Shown here: piece after piece, positions 51,705-64,000 of the stretch
Position numbering within the stretch: the first letter of the stretch is position 1
How the letters are laid out: every line of letters starts with the position of its first letter
Assembly: GCF_041146795.1 (NCBI RefSeq)
Contig: NC_135175.1
Location: forward strand, 33,866,169 to 33,930,168
DNA: 64,000 nt
Source of the DNA: Maylandia zebra
Taxonomy: Eukaryota > Chordata > Actinopteri > Cichliformes > Cichlidae
Direction of reading: 5' to 3'
The notes under the pieces: model-generated
Databases searched by the model: none
Told to the model about the DNA's origin: nothing
Seen by the model: only the letters and a program-made list of their open reading frames with translations
Translations under genes and position numbers: made by a program

Positions 51705-54700
51705 TCACGGTGGAGTTTGTGGTGTGGCGTCAGCCCCCGTTCAGGTCGCAGTTGTGTTGGTATAAAAATGGTTGGACACGGTTGAGATTGTTAAGAATAA
51801 TATAACTTTTACAGAGAACAGCTGACCTGAGTTGTGGACTTTCTGCTCAAGTTGGGGAAGTTTAGGAAGCACGAATGCAAAGGAAACAAAACCGGAAGTG
51901 AACACTGCCGAGAAAAAAACAGAATAAAAACGAACTTTAATTGATCAAGTGCTGAAAGAATGACCTTTATTCATAACTTACATTTCATATTTAATTCTAA
52001 GAATGAATAATAGTACTGTTTCTTGTTGCAGATATAAAGAAACTGGGAGTTTCTACGAAATGTCAGAATAAATTAGCAGATGCAGCTAGAACGAAAACTT
52101 GTTTCTGATGCTTTAAAATGAATGTCTAATCTTTTTAAACTGTTTTCTATTAATAATACTAATTCTTTATTTAAAAGGGACAGTGCAGTTTAACGTTGTT
52201 GCTGTTGTAGCCACAAATTGCGTTCAAACACGTACAATTCAGTCACGTACACATCCAAATCACAATATGCAATATATACAGATGTTTTTTTCTTTGTTTT
52301 TTCTGTCAGTGCGCACTTTTCTCCTGTTGTATGTTCAGCGTTATGTTCCACAACAGATATGAGAAAAAGAATGATAAAAGTAAAGAAAAAATATTTTTTT
52401 ATGAATTAGTAATATTATTTTAAAAAAACAACAACTGCTAATTATTTTTATTCATCATATTTTTAATGGCAAACTCTTAATCTGACTGTTTATAAGATTT
52501 ATTACGTTTTAATGCCACTTATAAAAAATAATTTTATTTTTATTACAATTTATTTGAAATTCCTTGTCACTGCATGTTGTTTTGCTACTTTAGACTTTCC
52601 TCTGTTTTACTATCAGACTGTCAGTCATCTGTGCAGCACTTTGAACTTCACTAACCAGGATGAAAGGTGCTGAACAGTTAGTAAGTAAAATTTTGTTTTA
52701 TTTATTTCTAGATAAAAGATCACAACGTGCTTCACACAGAGATAAAGTATAAAACAAAAACAGATAAAAGTTAAAAAAACAAAAACAATACTACTACTAA
52801 TACACTGTATGCATGTATATATATTCTGTAACCATTTCCACATCATCTCCTGGTACTTTAACCAGAAGTGAAACTCTTGACGTCAAGATTTATTTATTTT
52901 GATTTTTTTAAGAGTGTCCTTGCATTCAACTACCTCACACATTCAATGGCAAGAAAAACCAGAGCTCTTGGATCTTTGACCTCGTGTTTTGAGTTTTGTG
53001 GTTTTCACAATTTATTGTTGGGTTTATTAGGTAGCTTACATTCAAGTGTTATATTATTTAGTCTTTTGGGTATAGCATTTCCAGTGCTTCTGACTTAGGT
53101 ATTTATGTTTCTTAGCTCCTTGTTTGATGTCTCCTAGTCTCGTTTCTGTGCATCTTCTGACCCTTTTTTTGGTGTTAGTCTTGTGTTCTGTTACTTCCTG
53201 TCTTACTTTCCTTCATGTTCTGTGTCCCCTTGTATAGTTAGATTCTGCTCACCTGTGCTTCTTTTCCCCAGATGTGTCCTCTGTCACTAATGACCTTATG
53301 TGTGTATTTAAACCCTCAGTTTGCTTCTTTGTCATGGTTTTCAAACATGCTGTATGTCCTAGTGTTTCACACCTTTGATGGCTCAGCTTTATGCTGTATT
53401 TGCTGCACTTGTGTCCACATATTTAAAGTAATTATTCGGCTGAGCTGATGTCTTATTTTATTTATTTTTGCTCCCTCCCCCCCAGATTAGATGTAACACA
53501 TCTAATACATTTTAAAAATCATCATTGCACATTTTTAGAAATATTTTTGTCCATGAAAGGTGATGTGACACAACAGCTAAATATCTGCTGTTGGCATCAG
53601 TAAACGTCTCACTTTCAGAGATGCAATAACAGGATCTGAGTCGTATTTCTAAATAAGATGAACTTTTCTGTTGATTGTTTATTTGTTTTTTATTTCTCCC
53701 ATATGGAACACACTGCAATTATCACATGGCAAAACAGGCCGAGATTGAATGATCTATAATTTCAAATAATATGTAAATAAATTTAGTAAAATCTGTGATG
53801 ATATACTGAGTAAATAAGAAAAAAACTGTGACATTAGAAGCAAAAAAATCATCAAAGCATGAACCAAAAACAAAAGAAACAGCGTCTCTTCAAAACTTAA
53901 CACAATCAACACATGAATATTCAGTAAATTATATTCTATTGCATCTATTTTTATGAAATAAAACATACAAAATGCAAAAATGGTTTCCAGCTAGAATGAC
54001 AAATCATGGCTGAGTGAAGATTTATTCAGTACATGACTGGGATGCAATCCACACAGCAAGACAAGAAACCCCAAAAACACGACTTACTGGATACACACAA
54101 GAGTAAAATATAACTTTCCCAAACGTGGACAGGAGCCCGTGTATCAAAATAGTCTGCAACGTCCAGAAATCTCCAGTCCGACGTACTTAAACAGTCTCTT
54201 CAGATTTCAGGAAATATAAACTTTTACTGTGTGCAGAGATATTCAGACAGCATGACACGAGAAACAGAAAGACACAGTGTGTTAGTTAAGTCCTTTACAA
54301 ACACAGAGGTTACTGCTGCTGTTTAAAACCGATGATCTGTCGGTGGTTTGTCGACAGGTTACTGTACATCAGAAGTCAAAAACAAAACCACACTCCCCTG
54401 AACATGAATTAAACCCGGGATAAATAAATGCTCAAACTCGAGGTTTCTAAACCTTGTTCCTGTTCGCCTGCCCCACTCCTTCCTTTTGGTTGCATCACTG
54501 CTAAGAAAAAAGTATTTTCTGACTTTTCATTCTTTCCTTTTCATTCTCGGGCTCACGTCTAGAGAGAAGACAGATCTAATTATTTTCATTCCCTGCTCCT
54601 CTTCTTCTTTTTCTGCATCCTTTCAAATGAAAGTCTGTTGACAATCTGTCGTTTTCTTAATGCCAACAAAACCCATAAAAAGACCAAAAACCATCAGTGT

Positions 54701-57369
54701 CTCAATTCATCTCTCTGTGCTTTCTGGATTCCCTTCAGATCACATAAACGTGTCAGCATGTGACCATATTTGTTTCATTAGTGGCATCGATGGCTGACAG
54801 AGCAGTATTTGGGCTCGTCCAGGTAACTTTGGTTTAATCCTGGCTTTTCAGAACCACAGACCTGCTCTGGAGCAGGTCGTGTTCGACATTAGAGATCAAG
54901 AGATATCTGGAATGTGGAAAATAGTGTCAGGGAGGTCCTGGGAGGTCCCTCAGACCTCAGTGCGCAGATAATAGGGGGTCTGTTTCATGGGTGTCGCTCC
55001 CTGATGAGCACCTGCTGACTGTAAGAGGTCTTACAGCACTTATTCTTCTATGCATCTTAATAATGGTCCTAAAACAGGACAACTCGTTGTACTTGTTGAC
55101 ATCATATCAAATTTGCATTACGCCAACATTTGAATTCAGTTTTCATTTGTATTCTTTATTCTGGTGGTGCCAGAGTGAAGCAGTTAAAACGATCCCCAGT
55201 TCAACTCCAGCCACAGACACAAAACCAGGAAAACCCTCCAAACAAACCCGCTACCTGCTGTGGGGAGCCTTCTGAATACGGGGGAAGCTGTAGGCAGCAT
55301 TTTCCTTTTATTTTAAAGAATAAAAACTAAAACTGTCTTTCTCACATCTGAACACGAATTCAATAAGAACAGGAAATCCATCAGATCCACTCTGTAGTGA
55401 GTGAGTTTGATCAGAGCGTCTGATGAGAGGAAATTTGGTTGAGGGTGGAGAAACCTGCCGATGGAGCAGCCACTGTTGGACCTGCTGGACTTTTTTATTG
55501 ATCTGTTTTTGTTTATCTGGGATTTTGTCTTGTGAGGGTGGAATAATCAACTTAATCTTTTTTTAGTTTGTTCTGTTATTTAAAGTCTTTTAAACTTAAA
55601 ACATTTTGGAAAAAAATGCAAATTAAAAATGCAAACTGTAGAACGGAAACATTTCATAGTAGGTAAAAGTCACAAATGTAATCTGAATATTTAAAGAATG
55701 ACCCGAGTAAGAACCTTTCTCAGATTTGTTTGCCTTTATGTTTAAGGAGCATCTCCTCTGCAGCGTGTCGATGTGAGCTGACTGCAGTGCCTGTTAGGAT
55801 TATTTGCCAAGCAGTGACTTATATCATGAGTTATGAGTCTAATTAGCAGTTTTCAACAATGAACAAGAACTTTGATTCGGCTTATCACATGTTCATCTGA
55901 AGTATGAAACATTTATGAGTCTTTTATGTGGATGTAGTGAGATTACAGTGAATTTGTTGTGGATTAATCGACATGTGGAGCTGAAACGAGGCTTTGTGGT
56001 CTTTTCCTGGGCGTTGTTGGCAGTATTAAAAACACAGACCACACCCAGAGCTGCAGTTTAGGAGTCTTGTCTGAATTCCTGTTGTATTATAAACTAGATT
56101 AATCCTGCTCATTCCTTCTTCATTTCCTCTTCTAGTTTGTCACAGGTGATTAAAAAGTTACACGTTACTTGTTTCTAGTCTCTCTCACTGCTTCTCTTCA
56201 TGCATCCTTCTGTCGTTCGCTCCTCTACTTCTATATTCTCATAAAACATGACAGCATGCTAGATTTATCCCTCCATCTGCTTTTTTCTCTTCATCCACCG
56301 CTCATCAAAAGAAAATTCCCCTTCAGGTCAATTATTACCTGATATCACCGGCTCATGATGTTCAGTGCATTGCAGCGCTCAGTGTAAAACTACAAAGGTT
56401 TATCTATCTTTTATCTATCTATTAATTTTTTTTACACCAGACAGTTCTGCCCAATAGATTCTTAAACTTTTAATGCCTAAATTAAAAAATATATATTTCA
56501 GTGCCACCTAAAGAAGAACCATGAAGCTGCTTGTGGTTCATTTCCAGCTCAGATCCCAAACCTTTCGTTCGGCGCACTTTCACTCTGTTTCAAACCATAT
56601 ACAGTAACTTTGAGACGTGACCAGAGCCTCGAGGTTACTACTGATGCTGATTCTGCAGCTGCTTTCGGACGGACATGGATGAAACTCCAGGAGTTTACAG
56701 ATTTGTGTTCAATGTAATAATTTAAGATCTGTGTCAAAAAAAAGTGAAATTGATTTCCATGACTTTGCACATATTTCTGGACAGTGCTTCATAATATTTT
56801 GTGTAGATTTTTTGTAAATTTCTTTTTTTTTTAACATAAATGCTAATTTTACATAACAAGAAGAATAATTTTGGAGATACTGTAGAAAAGGCCTGAATGG
56901 AGCTGAAGTAGATGTATTTTCCAATAAGCGATGGACCTGATAGACGTATCTGTGTCCATCAGATACAGGAAAGGCTTCCCCAAGCATTCAGACAGCCCTC
57001 TTTAATCATAGCGCACCCTGCTCCGCTGCACTGCATCCTGGTCAGTTTCCTTCACCTTTAAGTGCAGAAACTGCTCTTTGATTGGCTGTTGAGCAGATGT
57101 GTTTATTCTCAAAGAAGCTGCAGCTTTGTAATCCATCACGTCTAATTAAAACCCATTAAACTTATTTTTTTAAACATAATTTCCTGTTTTAAAAATTGAC
57201 CAGAACAGTCTAACAATCTATCACCTGTCTTTCTCGTTTCCCATAACACTGAAAATGTAAATGAGCCCTGAAATGCAAAGAACATCACCAGCTGCTTTTA
57301 TAACGCTGAAGGTGGATGTAACTGTGAATTTCAGGCCCTCTCTCTCACAAACTCGTCTTCCTCTCCGCT
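51705..57369. other. Intergenic between ssr1 and nebl, probable nebl 3' UTR
   Basis: No coding exon is seen. AATAAA on the minus strand at 57,102-57,107, about 265 bp after the nebl stop, could end a short 3' UTR; another lies near 54,022. Part of 53,000-53,340 resembles a degraded LTR-like repeat. The other frames look like chance. Confidence 0.45.
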
Positions 57370-60300
57370 TTAGTTGCAACACTCCACGTAGTTTGCCGGC
57401 AGCATGCCGGACTTGCCGGTTCTCTGCACGGTGCCGTACATCCAGCCCTCGTCGATGGGCTGAGCGTTGATGATGACGTCGCCGTCCCTGAATGAGACCT
57501 CATCGTGATCTTGAGCCACGTAGTCATACAGCGCACGGTAAACACGCTGCAAAAAGACCGAGACACAGATTTCAGGGTTTCAGGGATTTTGTTCTCAGGG
57601 AAAAAAACCCTTTAAATTTAGACCAAAAAAAACTTTGTTTCAGAAGAGTGTACCATGGTGCCTGAGTGTGGAGGAGAGGTGACAGATCTGACAGATGACA
57701 TGCTGGTCTGATGCATGTAGCCGTGATACTGCTGCTGCTGCTGCATCTGGACGCCCTGATGGTACGCTCCAGGGAGCACAGGAGCTGGGTGAGAGACACA
57801 GAAACACAGAGAGAGAGAGGCGTGAGAGCAAATACGTTGAAAACTCTGTTCTGCTTTCTTGGAAAACTCTGCCTCTGTTGCTGTGAAACTCTTTGTGAAA
57901 CGTTAACAATAAAACCCCCACAGTGACCTTCATGCACAATGCTGCGAGGAGACAGTGAGTTAGTTTAATCTGTGGATCAGAGACGGGAAACATAAGTCGG
58001 CCCATGCGTTCACCCTGCTGTGAGGAGGAAACAAAACCGAGGAGGAAAGATACCCGGAGTTTCAGCGCTGCTGCGGTCCCAGAGGTCAGAGGTCAGCGAG
58101 CTGACAGACTGAGCCTGGCTGAGGGTGAGCGACTGCTGGGAGTGCTGCCTGCTCAGCCTGCGGTCAGCTCGCTCTAACAGCCGGCCACCACCGGAGGGCA
58201 GCGCGGGACAGAAGTAACAACAGGAAAAACAAAGAAAACATCTCTAATAAGAACAAACACAGTGCGTAACAGCATGAGCATATCAGCTATTTCAAATTAT
58301 AACTTATGGTTCTGTTAGTTTTCTTTTTTTGCTATTTTTAATTCAGTTTAGTTTCAGTTAGTTTCCAGAGGGGGGGTTACTTATTTCAGCATACAGTGTC
58401 AACACCGTCACATATGATTCTAGTAATAAAACGCTACATGCAAAAAATGTTTCCTTCCAAATTTCACCCAAATTATATTTTCATTTGGTTTCATAAGCAC
58501 ACATTATTTTTCCATTTAGCTGCTTTTTAGACATGTTTTTATTTCAGTAAACTGAAATGTTTGGGTGTTAGTTGCATTTCCATCAACTATATTTACTTGG
58601 ATTTTATCCACTGCATTTTGCACAACATGGCAACGGCAAAGCTTCAGTCAGGATGTTGGCTAACAGGATCAACGTGCTGGTACTAACTATAACCAGACTC
58701 TTGCTTAAATGTATTTTTTGTTTAAACTCTGGAAAGCTTGAGTTGAAGGCAGCTGGACTTACTTTTAGGTGCTTCTGTCAGGGACCTGGATCTGGGTGGC
58801 TGTGGCTACAATGTAGCTGCCATCACCAGTGTGTGAATGTGTGTGTGAACGGGTGGATGACTGCATGTGTAAAGCGCTATACAAATACAGGCCATTTTAC
58901 CATTTTAAATAATTTTGTGTTGCTGAAGATGACTTCAAACTAATTTAATGTAATGTTTAGGTCTTCAGGCTACTAAAAATTATGGTAAATGAAATGATAT
59001 AAATATATATACACATATTATATTGAGTACTACAAAGGCTGAATGCGCCATCTTGTGGTTCAGACTGGTATTACACAAGAGCATATTTCCAGTTAATATC
59101 TCTAAATCTTGGACTTACAGTGTGACTGTTGACAGTTTTAGTATTTTTATTTTATTTTATTTTAACGTCACAAACAAAGACATTTAAAAAAGGACCTTTA
59201 TGATAATAAGGATTTTTTTTAAAGTAAAGGCAGAACTTTCAACTTGATCAATGCAAGAGTGTGAACTGAGGATCAAACTTGCACACAGCAGGCTGGAAAA
59301 TAATTTGTGAACATGTTTATTAGTGTGTAAAAGGGTAATGTGACTTTAAAAATCATTAATAGTAAAACCAGGGTCATGAGGGGTCATGAGAGATGTATGC
59401 AAATATGCAAAATATTTTAGTTTGAAAACATTTCTTGAGGATCCAGAGCTACCAGACATCCTGCGGAGGCTTTTGGACTGAATGTTGTCCTCAAGAGGGT
59501 CAAAGTCAAAGATGGAGCCTGGGTCTGCCCTCCACACCTTCAGGTCTTCAGACAGGAGGGAACAAGATTTGGACAGAAGCAGTGACTGAAACAATCCAAC
59601 ATTATTAAGTTGATAAATATTCCATGACTTCATTTGAACTGACGTTTCTCTGACTTTGTTCTTGACCGTAACAGATATAAACTCAGAGGGCTGAAGTAAA
59701 AAAAAAAAAAATCCAAATCACAGCTCATCTGTTCACTTAAAAAACAAACTATGAAAAGAAAGTAACAAAGCGGAAAGTGGCTCCACTTTACCATAAAATA
59801 ATACTTAAACCAGACTCAGCACGTCAACCACCTGGTCCAGACCTAAACCTTGCTGTTATTTCAGGGGTCTTTGGCTTCATGTGGAGGCTTTTATTGTGAA
59901 ACACTATATGAATAACACATAACAGAAACTACAGGAGACAAAAGTTATTGATGAAGCATCACATTCTTTATAGGTCCAAAGTTCACAGTTAGAGCTAAGA
60001 AGAATAAAGAATTCAACAACTAAACAACATCAGATGATTGTGTCATGTGACTCTGCTGGCCAATCCCTTTCTTGGTGCAATACCACACAGCAGCCAGCAG
60101 ACACACCAACCGCTGAATCCTTAACACACACAGGCTCTTTCACTAACCTACGATGATGCCTCCTGGTCGTCTGTCCATCTCTGTCACCTGGTGGTGCATG
60201 CCTTTGTTGTAGCCCGCCTCTCCCATCATCTGATTGGCTCTCTGGTAGCGCTCCATGCTGGGATCGTCCAACCCCGGCGTGAAGCCTCGACCGCGCGCCC

Positions 60301-60396
60301 GCTCAAAGTCCTCGTGGTACTTTGCCTGTGAAGAGCAGAGGAGTCAGTGTCAGTGACTGAGACACAGTTTAAACACAGTCTAGTGTTAGACAGCAC

Positions 60397-60453
<57 letters not shown>

Positions 60454-60551
60454 CAGGATGCATGTAGTCAGTGAGCAAGTAAACAAACACACACAGGGAG
60501 TGTTTTTAAATCTTTATTTGTGGACACACATCACACTCATTAAGGTCACTT

Positions 60552-60588
<37 letters not shown>

Positions 60589-60834
60589 TCTGTCCTCCGT
60601 GCTGTCAGCTTGTTGGTGTTTGTTAGTATCCGTGCTGCGGTCCCACGCTTGGTGCCACGTCACTCATCACTTGTGTTAGCTCCTCCCACTGCACAGGTGG
60701 GAACCACAGCAACCAGGCTGCTACCATGGAGACCGAGTCCTGTGTCTTCCTGACACGTCTGTACTCAGGTGTGTCCAGCTCATTGCAGCTCCGCCCCCTC
60801 ACCTCCTGCAGCCCGCGCTGGTACTTCACCTATT

Positions 60835-60902
<68 letters not shown>

Positions 60903-63628
60903 TACAGATACAGATAATACTGTATTACTTACTTGTGTGTGTGTCTGAGTTTGTTGCAGATTTATGTTTCAGAACCTTCAGAGTAAAATTCCTCTCTACT
61001 TCACTCCCTGCACACTTTGGCCCGGTCATCACTTCTGCTCTTCTTTCATTCATCAGCTGTCCTCTGATTGAAGTGCGTCCTATCAAAAACCTCTGACCTC
61101 AGCGAGCAGTTGAAGAGACAATTTGAGTGTGGTGGTGGCAAATAAAACGTTTGTGTGATTCAGATCGATCACTAACACACCGTCTGCCTCCTTCCCACTA
61201 CAACCAGGACGCTTCAGATAATCTACACTTTGGAGGAACTGACTGAGGGTTTGTTTTGGTTTGTGCGTGCGTGTGTGTGTGTGCGTGTGTGTGCGTGCGT
61301 GCGTGTGTGTGTGTGTGCGTGTGTGTGTGTGTGTGGCAAAGTGTTTCTGAGCGGTGTACCATAGGCACGAGAAAAGTTGTCGTACCATAGGCACGAGGAG
61401 TGTGTGTGTGTGTGTGTGTGTGTGTGTCTGTGTGCGCGTGCGTGTGCGTGTGTGTGTGTCTTGCCGAGCTGATGTTCTCCTGGTTTTGCTTGACTCTCTC
61501 CAGCTCTGGAGTCACTCCAACGCTGGTGGCCTTCACTGCACTCTGCTTGTATTTGACCTGGTGGCAAAATCAGAAATGTCAGGTCAGGTGTCATCAGGTT
61601 AGCCAGATCAGGTGGTGCTAAACTATTACTGTTATTAGCTGCTTATTTAACTCAAGCAGTGGACAAGCTGTCAGTCAGCCAGCACTGACTCCAACATGTA
61701 GTTAGTGTGTTTGAGACACTCTCTGAATGTATGATTGTTCTGTTCTATTAGCTGACTCGCTCACACTCTGACTTCCTGCTCCAGAGCCACACTCGGTCCT
61801 CACACTCCTCATCCCCACATCATGACCGTGCAAACGAACCTCACGACTCGCTGACTGCTGCCCTGCTCACTTTGTGAGGCCGCTGTCTGCGTACTCACTG
61901 AGCTGATGTTCTCCTGGTTACGTCGGACTCGCTCCATCTCAGGTGTGTCCATGACTGCGGTGCCACAACCCACCTCCTCCCTGTACCGGACCTGAACAGA
62001 GCTGGAGGTGAGTCATCTGCTGCTATAAAGGCTGCTTGTTGGTGGCGGTTACTTAAACTCCACTCCCACTCAAAAACACACTTTACTTCAGTGTTCTGAA
62101 GATTGATTCTCTGAGCTTAACATTCACTCATATAAAAAAAGCAAACTGTTTTTCTGAAGCAAGTAAACAAGTTTGTTGATTCCAACCGTAAACGTACGTC
62201 ACTGATCTTCTTGGCGTTCTCTCTGGCGAGGACGATCTCTGGCGTCTCTGTGACCGATGACGTCAGGTTTCTCATCATCTTTGAGTCCCAGCAGTATCGC
62301 AGCTAAAAGGAAAGAAAACGCTGCTGTAACAAGTGTGCAAATAACACTTTAGAGTTATGTCGTATAACCTTTTAGACATATCACCGCCTGTGACTGCTGA
62401 CTACAATGACCCTGCAAAACTTTGCTAATAAACTTCATCCCAGTCCTGAAAACGAAGAATTGTTTTATCTCTGAAATAGCAGCAATACAGTCAATGTAGA
62501 CTGAAAATGCAATGTCTGTTCCTACGTTTGCACACTTTGTTCTTGGTGTTTGTGGCAGTAGTGTAAGATTTTTATAGAAAAATACCGAAGAACAGACTTT
62601 ACTGTGTACGTGCCCAAAGCCTGCAGTCTCGGATCTAAACATTTGTGCTTATGACTCATGAATTTCATTTTTAGAGAATAACATGTGCTCACCAAGTCAT
62701 CATTACTAAAATGAGAAGAAAACGTTATTATGAACAACAATAAAAATAATAAAAAGTAGATTAAAAATGACAACAATCTTGTGCATTTACTACACTGTTT
62801 CATTGTCCTGAAGTTACATAAAAATCACAGGAACTAAAACTTCAAAGCTTTTAGCCGATCATAATTAACAGGAATACAGTGAACAGATGGTGGGGACACC
62901 GAGCACTCACAGAGCTGATGTGTCTCTGGTTGGCTTTGACCCTCTCCATCTCGGGGGTCTCAGAAACCAGACTGTAGCGTCCCTTCAGTCGCTCCGCCTC
63001 GTCTTTATACTTCTTCTACAGAGAGGGGGGGCGGGGGAGGTGGGGGGGTTAGATTGGAGGGATGAACTTGTCGTTTCACTTAAAGCATCTTGTTTTAACA
63101 CACAGACCTGGCTGTAGACGTCTTTGAGGTAGGAGGCGTGCAGCAGCTCAGGAGTGTCTGTAACCGACCCGTATGAGTGTTCTCTGAGCTGCTCCGTCTG
63201 CTTGTACGACTTCTGCATCAGGCAGACAGAAACCATCAGCTCAATGTTCGCAGGCTGCATGTTTTATAAGAATAAGATGTCCGAGAAAGAACTTCCATTT
63301 ACTTTAATCCGGTGACACAAACCTGGCTCTGGATCTGTGAGGCTCTCTTGGCTCTTTGCATCTCCAGCACATCAGCACTCAGCTCCATGCCTTTCCCCAC
63401 AATCTCCCTCTCCAGATCTTTGCGGTACTCCTTCTGTGAACACCACAGTTGGAACTCCAGTTCAGATCAGGCCACTTACACCTTTCAGAAATCTGTGTGT
63501 TTTTAGTTTACCTGGTTCAGTATCTGATTGGCTTTTCTGACCCTCAGCAGCTCAGGTGTCTCTTCAAGACCAACACCAGATAAGCCCCGCCCCTTCACCT
63601 CCTGCTCCAGGTCCCTCTTGTACTCTTT
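57370..63628 (-). CDS. nebl: Nebulette, C-terminal half (13 exons; 5' end outside window)
   Basis: Nebulette is an actin-binding Z-disc protein of muscle. The coding exons are 63628-63512, 63433-63323, 63212-63108, 63015-62911, 62302-62198, 61991-61899, 61557-61465, 60829-60725, 60325-60148, 59545-59453, 58173-58054, 57784-57654 and 57546-57370. They total 1,533 nt, or 510 aa plus stop, with all phases matching. The first eight exons each encode one nebulin repeat of 31-39 aa opening with an SDxxYK-like motif ([53 protein letters not shown]). Exon 60325 adds [10 protein letters not shown] ... TEMDRRPGG. Then come the [19 protein letters not shown] linker, a Ser-rich segment, [10 protein letters not shown] ... 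[10 protein letters not shown], and an SH3 domain ([16 protein letters not shown] ... GMLPANYVE). The linker and GYMHQTS stretch favour nebl over neb or lasp1. One donor is GC (61,463-61,464). Confidence 0.9.
58770..58905 (+). repeat. SINE 3' fragment
   Basis: TGGCTGTGGCTACAATGTAG ... GTGTGTGAATG ... AAGCGCTATACAAATACAGG matches the 3' half of the SINE at 25,491-27,400, in + orientation, within a nebl intron. Confidence 0.65.
60398..60450. repeat. CA microsatellite in nebl intron
   Basis: Uninterrupted CA dinucleotides. Further CA/GT arrays in the same gene are at 60,552-60,585, 60,836-60,901, 61,262-61,335 and 61,401-61,460. Confidence 0.95.
60836..60901. repeat. CA microsatellite next to a nebl exon
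   Basis: About 33 CA units, starting only 7 bp beyond the acceptor of the exon at 60,829-60,725. On the transcript strand it is a GT array running up to the acceptor. Confidence 0.95.
61262..61335. repeat. GT/GC-mixed microsatellite in nebl intron
   Basis: Alternating GT and GC dinucleotides (GTGCGTGTGT type), with strong alternating purine-pyrimidine character that could adopt Z-DNA. It lies in the intron downstream of the exon at 61,557-61,465. Confidence 0.9.
61401..61460. repeat. GT microsatellite abutting a GC splice donor
   Basis: A GT array with GCGC interruptions. On the transcript strand it is a CA array beginning a few bases after the GC donor of the nebl exon ending at 61,465. 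A duplicated string CATAGGCACGAG (61,359-61,370 and 61,386-61,397) lies beside it. Confidence 0.9.
61463..61464 (-). other. GC (non-GT) splice donor in nebl
   Basis: The exon ends ATCAGCTCG and the intron begins GCAAGA. All other 5' borders in this gene are GT. The next exon is in the correct phase and the nebulin repeat has its full 31 aa, so the site is probably used as a GC-AG intron. Confidence 0.75.
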
Positions 63629-64000
63629 CTGCAAGGAAAGGGCGAAAAAAAAAGAGCAAAAACAGGGAAACTAAAAATGAAAACGTAAATGATTTTTTTT
63701 AAAAGTAATGCTTGATTGATTAAAGCCAAATGTTTGTTCTTTTTCTTTGTGAAGTGCTTCATTTCACATAAATAGATTAAAAATGTGTTGATTTCTTTGC
63801 TTCTCTCCTTAGAATCTGCCATATATTGTTTAAATAAGCAAAATACTCTATACATTTAGCTCCTCCTCTTATTAAAACTCTTTAAAACAAATATATGTGG
63901 GTTCACTGATTTTGTCTTTCAATCGTTCAGATAATAAAAGACATGAAAAGAAAAAACCAGAAAAAGGAACAATCACCAAAATCCACAACACAAGTGCTTC
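63629..64000 (-). other. nebl intron running off the window
   Basis: AT-rich sequence upstream of the exon at 63,628-63,512, with no exon visible. The N-terminal half of nebl lies beyond the window. Confidence 0.7.

Noticed and set aside
59346..59452. Extension of the nebl exon past 59,453 as an alternative terminal exon
   Set aside because: The read-through residues have no nebulette similarity, and the GT donor at 59,451-59,452 gives the correct phase to the next exon.
60152..60325. Donor at GTAGGT (60,150-60,151) for the nebl exon
   Set aside because: It would leave phase 0, while the next exon needs one prior base. The GTTAGT donor four bases further gives the conserved IIVDLKVW reading.
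60226..61621. His/Thr or Cys/Val repeat ORFs
   Set aside because: They are translations of CA/GT microsatellites.

Overview
The window is nuclear DNA from a teleost fish, probably a percomorph and perhaps a cichlid. The evidence is intron-rich vertebrate genes, tandem C2H2 zinc-finger exons, and a mixture of L2, L1, Tc1, pogo, hAT and retroviral elements with CA microsatellites. No bacterial operon structure is present, so promoters and ribosome sites of that kind do not apply.

Layout. From 1 to about 7,750 the DNA is built from transposable elements: LTR-like pieces, an L1 tail, a 5'-truncated L2 LINE with an open reverse transcriptase frame, a solo-LTR-like repeat, and a decayed L1 ending in poly-A. 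From 9,954 to 12,031 lies a large exon with 21 C2H2 fingers (+). From 13 to 21.9 kb are more repeats: a LINE with a 5' inversion, a complete pogo-type transposon (16,825-18,592), and short palindromes. From 23,931 down to 21,970 is a paralogous zinc-finger exon (-) that stops early and has a decayed 3' part. From 24.3 to 28.5 kb an L1 copy is split by a tRNA-derived SINE, which is itself split by a Tc1 element. At 28,485-29,669 sits a second pogo copy with internal deletions. From 30.8 to 34.9 kb is a broken endogenous retrovirus, cut by a hAT-type element. From 35.4 to 39.1 kb are a broken THAP exon, an inverted second copy of the same hAT element carrying two further nested transposons, and a decayed transposon-derived coding piece.

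The unique-gene part is 44.7-64 kb. Two ordinary vertebrate genes lie head to tail on the minus strand. One is ssr1 (TRAP-alpha), complete in nine exons, 291 aa. The other is the 3' half of nebl (nebulette): 13 exons, 510 aa, ending in an SH3 domain and running off the right edge. Splice phases agree across all exons of both genes. ssr1 acts in ER protein translocation and nebl in the sarcomeric Z-disc or actin cytoskeleton, so no shared pathway is implied.

The most interesting non-gene structures are the pogo deletion derivative, which keeps an open frame for the DNA-binding part and acidic tail but lacks the catalytic domain, the nested elements with exact target duplications, a GC-AG intron of nebl that starts beside a microsatellite, and two near-perfect short hairpins. 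I found no clearly new biological system.
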